This document shows, piece after piece, positions 13,088 to 14,919 of a DNA stretch of 14,919 nucleotides. A program made the translations under genes and the position numbers. The notes under the pieces were generated by a model. It saw nothing but the letters and a program-made list of their open reading frames with translations. It was not told the origin of the DNA and made no database searches. Positions within the stretch are counted from its first letter, which is position 1. Every line of letters begins with the position of its first letter. Location of the stretch: positions 1 through 14,919 of the forward strand of contig CAYWWV010000032.1 in the NCBI GenBank assembly GCA_964462185.1, written 5' to 3'. The DNA is from RBG-16-57-9 sp964462185. Lineage in GTDB: Archaea > Thermoproteota > Bathyarchaeia > TCS64.

Positions 13088-14919
13088 GTATAGGGATTTG
13101 CCGCATTATCAGAGGAGGATAGATGAGTTCTTCACCACCAGTCTGTACATGGGTATGCCCATGGTGCATACCAGCGATGGCTATCTGGTGCCATGGGACA
13201 AGTCCAATATCAAGGAGAGCCTCCTGAGGGAGACCCAGCTGGCGGAGAAGATGTTTGACATCCCCTCCATCAGCGAGCTGGCGGCTGCGAGGGTGGCTGA
13301 GGAGGTGGAGAGGAGGTTTAGGTTGACCAAGCCCCGGTTCGTCTCCAGCTCCATGGTGAGGGAGGTCACCAACAACGTCTTGTTGGAGTGGAGCCAGGAG
13401 GTCCCCGAGTTCGGGATATACCGCAACCTGTTGACCCGGGTGGGCATACCCATCTACGACGCCTTCCAGATCGACTCGGGTGGGGGGTTCGAGTCCAAGG
13501 AGAACGCCAACCTCCAGCCCAACCCCGAGACGGTGCACAAGAAGAAGGCCGACAGGCTCAGCAAGGAGCAGTACCTCCTCCTCATGGAGCCCAAGCTGGC
13601 GACGGCTCACACGCGGGGGGACATCCACATCCACACCTTGGAGTACTTCGGGACCAGGCCTTTCTGCCAGGACTGGGACCTGAGGTACTTCCTCTACTAT
13701 GGGCTTATCCCCGACGGCAACGGCTTCAGAAGCAGCGTCGCAGGCCCAGCCAAGCACCCTGAGGTGGCGGTGCTCCACAGCGTCAAAGTACTGGCGGCGG
13801 GGCAGACCAACTTCAGCGGGGGCCAGGGCTTCATGTACTACACCCTCTTCCTGGCCCCCTTCCTCCGGGGGCTCAGCTACGACCGGGTTAAACAGCTGGC
13901 CCAGATGATGTTCTACGAGCTCACCCAGACCTACGTCACCAGGGGGGGCCAGCTGGTGTTCAGCAACATCCAGCTCCCCCTGGGTGTGCCCGACATCTGG
14001 AAGGATGTCCCCGTGGTGAAGCATGGACAGGTGGGGCCGGACACCTATGGGGACTATGAGGACGAGGTCCAGACCTTCTTCAGGGCCATTACCGAGGTCG
14101 CCCTGGAGGGGGACTACTGGGGCAAGCCCTTCAACTTCCCCAAGAACGAGAACTACATCAGCCCCGAGTTCTTCAAGCCGGAGTACGACGACCTGTGGCT
14201 CCTGGTCCACGAGGCCGTGGCCAAGTACGGCTCCCCCTACTTCGACAACATGCTCCCCGCCTACAGGGGGTATGGCCAGGGCATCAGCTGCTACCAGTGC
14301 TGCGCCTACCAGTTCGCCAACACCCCTGAAACCGATGAGCACTTCGAGGAGAAGCTCTGGTTCCAGGATGGGATGCACTTCAGCATGGGGGGGTGGCAGG
14401 TTGTTAGCCTCAACATGCCCCGGCTGGCCTACCGGGCCAACGGGGACTACGACAGGCTGTTGGAGCTGGCCAAGGAGAATATGAGGCTGGCCATGGGGGT
14501 CTTCAAGGCTAAGAGGATGTGGATGGACAAGGCCATCAACAGCAACATGGTTCCCTTCGCCACCCAGAGGCCCCGGGACCCCAGGACGGGCCAGCGGGGG
14601 CCCCCAGCGGTGGACTTCGGCGAGCTGGTCCACGTCATAGGGGTGGTGGGCATCAACGAGATGGTCCAATACTTCACGGGGAGCCAGCTGCACGAGTCCG
14701 ACGACGCGGTTAAGCTGGCGGTGAGGCTGCTATTGGACATGGAGAAGTACCGGAAGGGCTTGGAGATGACCAGCGGGTGGAAGGTGATGCTGGCCCGCAC
14801 CCCCGCCGAGTCCACGGCCCAGACCTTCGCCGTGGCAGACCTGGTGAGCCCCGAGTACAGGAACATGGCCCGCAAGATGGTTAAGGGGGACACCACCACC
14901 ATCCAGAGCCTCAACAAGA
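13080..14919 (+). CDS. nrdD: Anaerobic (class III) ribonucleoside-triphosphate reductase, 3' end cut by window
   Basis: Glycyl-radical enzyme reducing ribonucleotides to deoxyribonucleotides without oxygen. The frame is open for 613 codons to the window end. Residues about 28-115 (HTSDGYLVPWDKSNIKESLL and on) look like an ATP-cone regulatory domain. The catalytic domain follows: AFQIDSGGGFESKENANLQPNPE, HTRGDIHIHTLEYFGTRPFCQDWDLRYF with the candidate active-site cysteine C196, ISCYQCCAYQF with C404, C407 and C408 (the thiyl region), and HFSMGGWQVVSLNMPR. The C-terminal glycyl-radical loop and zinc cysteines must lie beyond 14919. A TGA at 13074 limits the start; TTG 13080 with GAGGAG at 13064-13069 fits, with TTG 13098 or ATG 13149 as alternatives. 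An activase gene (nrdG) would be expected nearby but is not in the window. Confidence 0.94.
   Translation, partial: MAKYRDLPHYQRRIDEFFTTSLYMGMPMVHTSDGYLVPWDKSNIKESLLRETQLAEKMFDIPSISELAAARVAEEVERRFRLTKPRFVSSSMVREVTNNVLLEWSQEVPEFGIYRNLLTRVGIPIYDAFQIDSGGGFESKENANLQPNPETVHKKKADRLSKEQYLLLMEPKLATAHTRGDIHIHTLEYFGTRPFCQDWDLRYFLYYGLIPDGNGFRSSVAGPAKHPEVAVLHSVKVLAAGQTNFSGGQGFMYYTLFLAPFLRGLSYDRVKQLAQMMFYELTQTYVTRGGQLVFSNIQLPLGVPDIWKDVPVVKHGQVGPDTYGDYEDEVQTFFRAITEVALEGDYWGKPFNFPKNENYISPEFFKPEYDDLWLLVHEAVAKYGSPYFDNMLPAYRGYGQGISCYQCCAYQFANTPETDEHFEEKLWFQDGMHFSMGGWQVVSLNMPRLAYRANGDYDRLLELAKENMRLAMGVFKAKRMWMDKAINSNMVPFATQRPRDPRTGQRGPPAVDFGELVHVIGVVGINEMVQYFTGSQLHESDDAVKLAVRLLLDMEKYRKGLEMTSGWKVMLARTPAESTAQTFAVADLVSPEYRNMARKMVKGDTTTIQSLNK

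Noticed and set aside
13112..13227. Strong GAGGAGG followed by ATG 13123, opening a 34-codon frame inside nrdD
   Set aside because: It is out of frame with nrdD and ends at 13227. The sequence encodes QRRIDEF of NrdD in the correct frame, and the resemblance to the tfb start context is of a size expected by chance.
12954..14693. A 579-codon open frame on the minus strand opposite nrdD
   Set aside because: Its translation is dominated by H, P, L, G and V with no recognisable motif, and it lies entirely within the strongly supported redoxin-nrdD coding region. G+C-rich codon use leaves antisense frames free of stops.
1..14919. CRISPR arrays, insertion sequences, tRNA or rRNA genes
   Set aside because: No regularly spaced repeats, no transposase motifs or terminal repeats, and no tRNA T-loop/acceptor pairing were found in any spacer; genes fill nearly the whole window.

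Overview
The window is archaeal chromosomal DNA, G+C-rich (roughly 60% by eye). The evidence is a transcription factor B gene, an archaeal Cbf5 pseudouridine synthase, an MJ0882-type methyltransferase, the three archaeal AMP-pathway enzymes with form III RuBisCO, TATA boxes about 26 nt upstream of many start codons, and frequent GTG/TTG starts with little or no leader. The lineage cannot be fixed from the sequence. A TACK-type anaerobe such as a Bathyarchaeia relative is a plausible guess, because class III ribonucleotide reductase implies anaerobic life and AGG is a heavily used arginine codon.

Layout: 1-100 is a promoter region; 101-1141 (+) M42 aminopeptidase; 1138-2691 (-) AMP phosphorylase; 2754-3980 (+) form III RuBisCO; 3951-4886 (-) ribose-1,5-bisphosphate isomerase; 5037-5999 (+) TFB; 6035-7222 (+) MFS transporter; 7178-7408 (-) small winged-helix protein; 7531-7995 (+) YbaK-type tRNA deacylase; 7992-8597 (-) MJ0882-like methyltransferase; 8612-9589 (-) Cbf5; 9672-10844 (+) YcaQ/AlkX-like protein; 10841-11620 (-) unknown protein; 11780-12577 (-) CARF-like plus winged-helix regulator; 12830-13087 (+) glutaredoxin-like protein; 13080-14919 (+) anaerobic ribonucleotide reductase, cut by the window end. 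No gap between genes exceeds 300 bases. I see no tRNA, rRNA, CRISPR array or insertion sequence.

The metabolic core is 1138-4886. AMP phosphorylase makes ribose-1,5-bisphosphate from AMP and phosphate, the isomerase makes ribulose-1,5-bisphosphate, and RuBisCO fixes CO2 to give two 3-phosphoglycerates. All three genes are adjacent, with the RuBisCO gene divergent from the phosphorylase and convergent with the isomerase. Two other blocks concern RNA modification (Cbf5 plus methyltransferase, an apparent operon) and deoxyribonucleotide synthesis (redoxin plus NrdD, an overlapping pair).

The architecture is very compact. Genes alternate strand, and all five convergent junctions overlap, three of them by exactly 4 bp through a shared palindromic CTAG that supplies both TAG stops. 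Promoters are mostly individual. Points for a second look are the palindrome in the tfb leader, a 13-bp element shared by the rbcL and tfb leaders, two NrdR-box-like sites before the reductase operon, a compact RuBisCO, an orphan CARF-like regulator, and an unrecognised conserved-looking protein behind a GTATTA repeat cluster.
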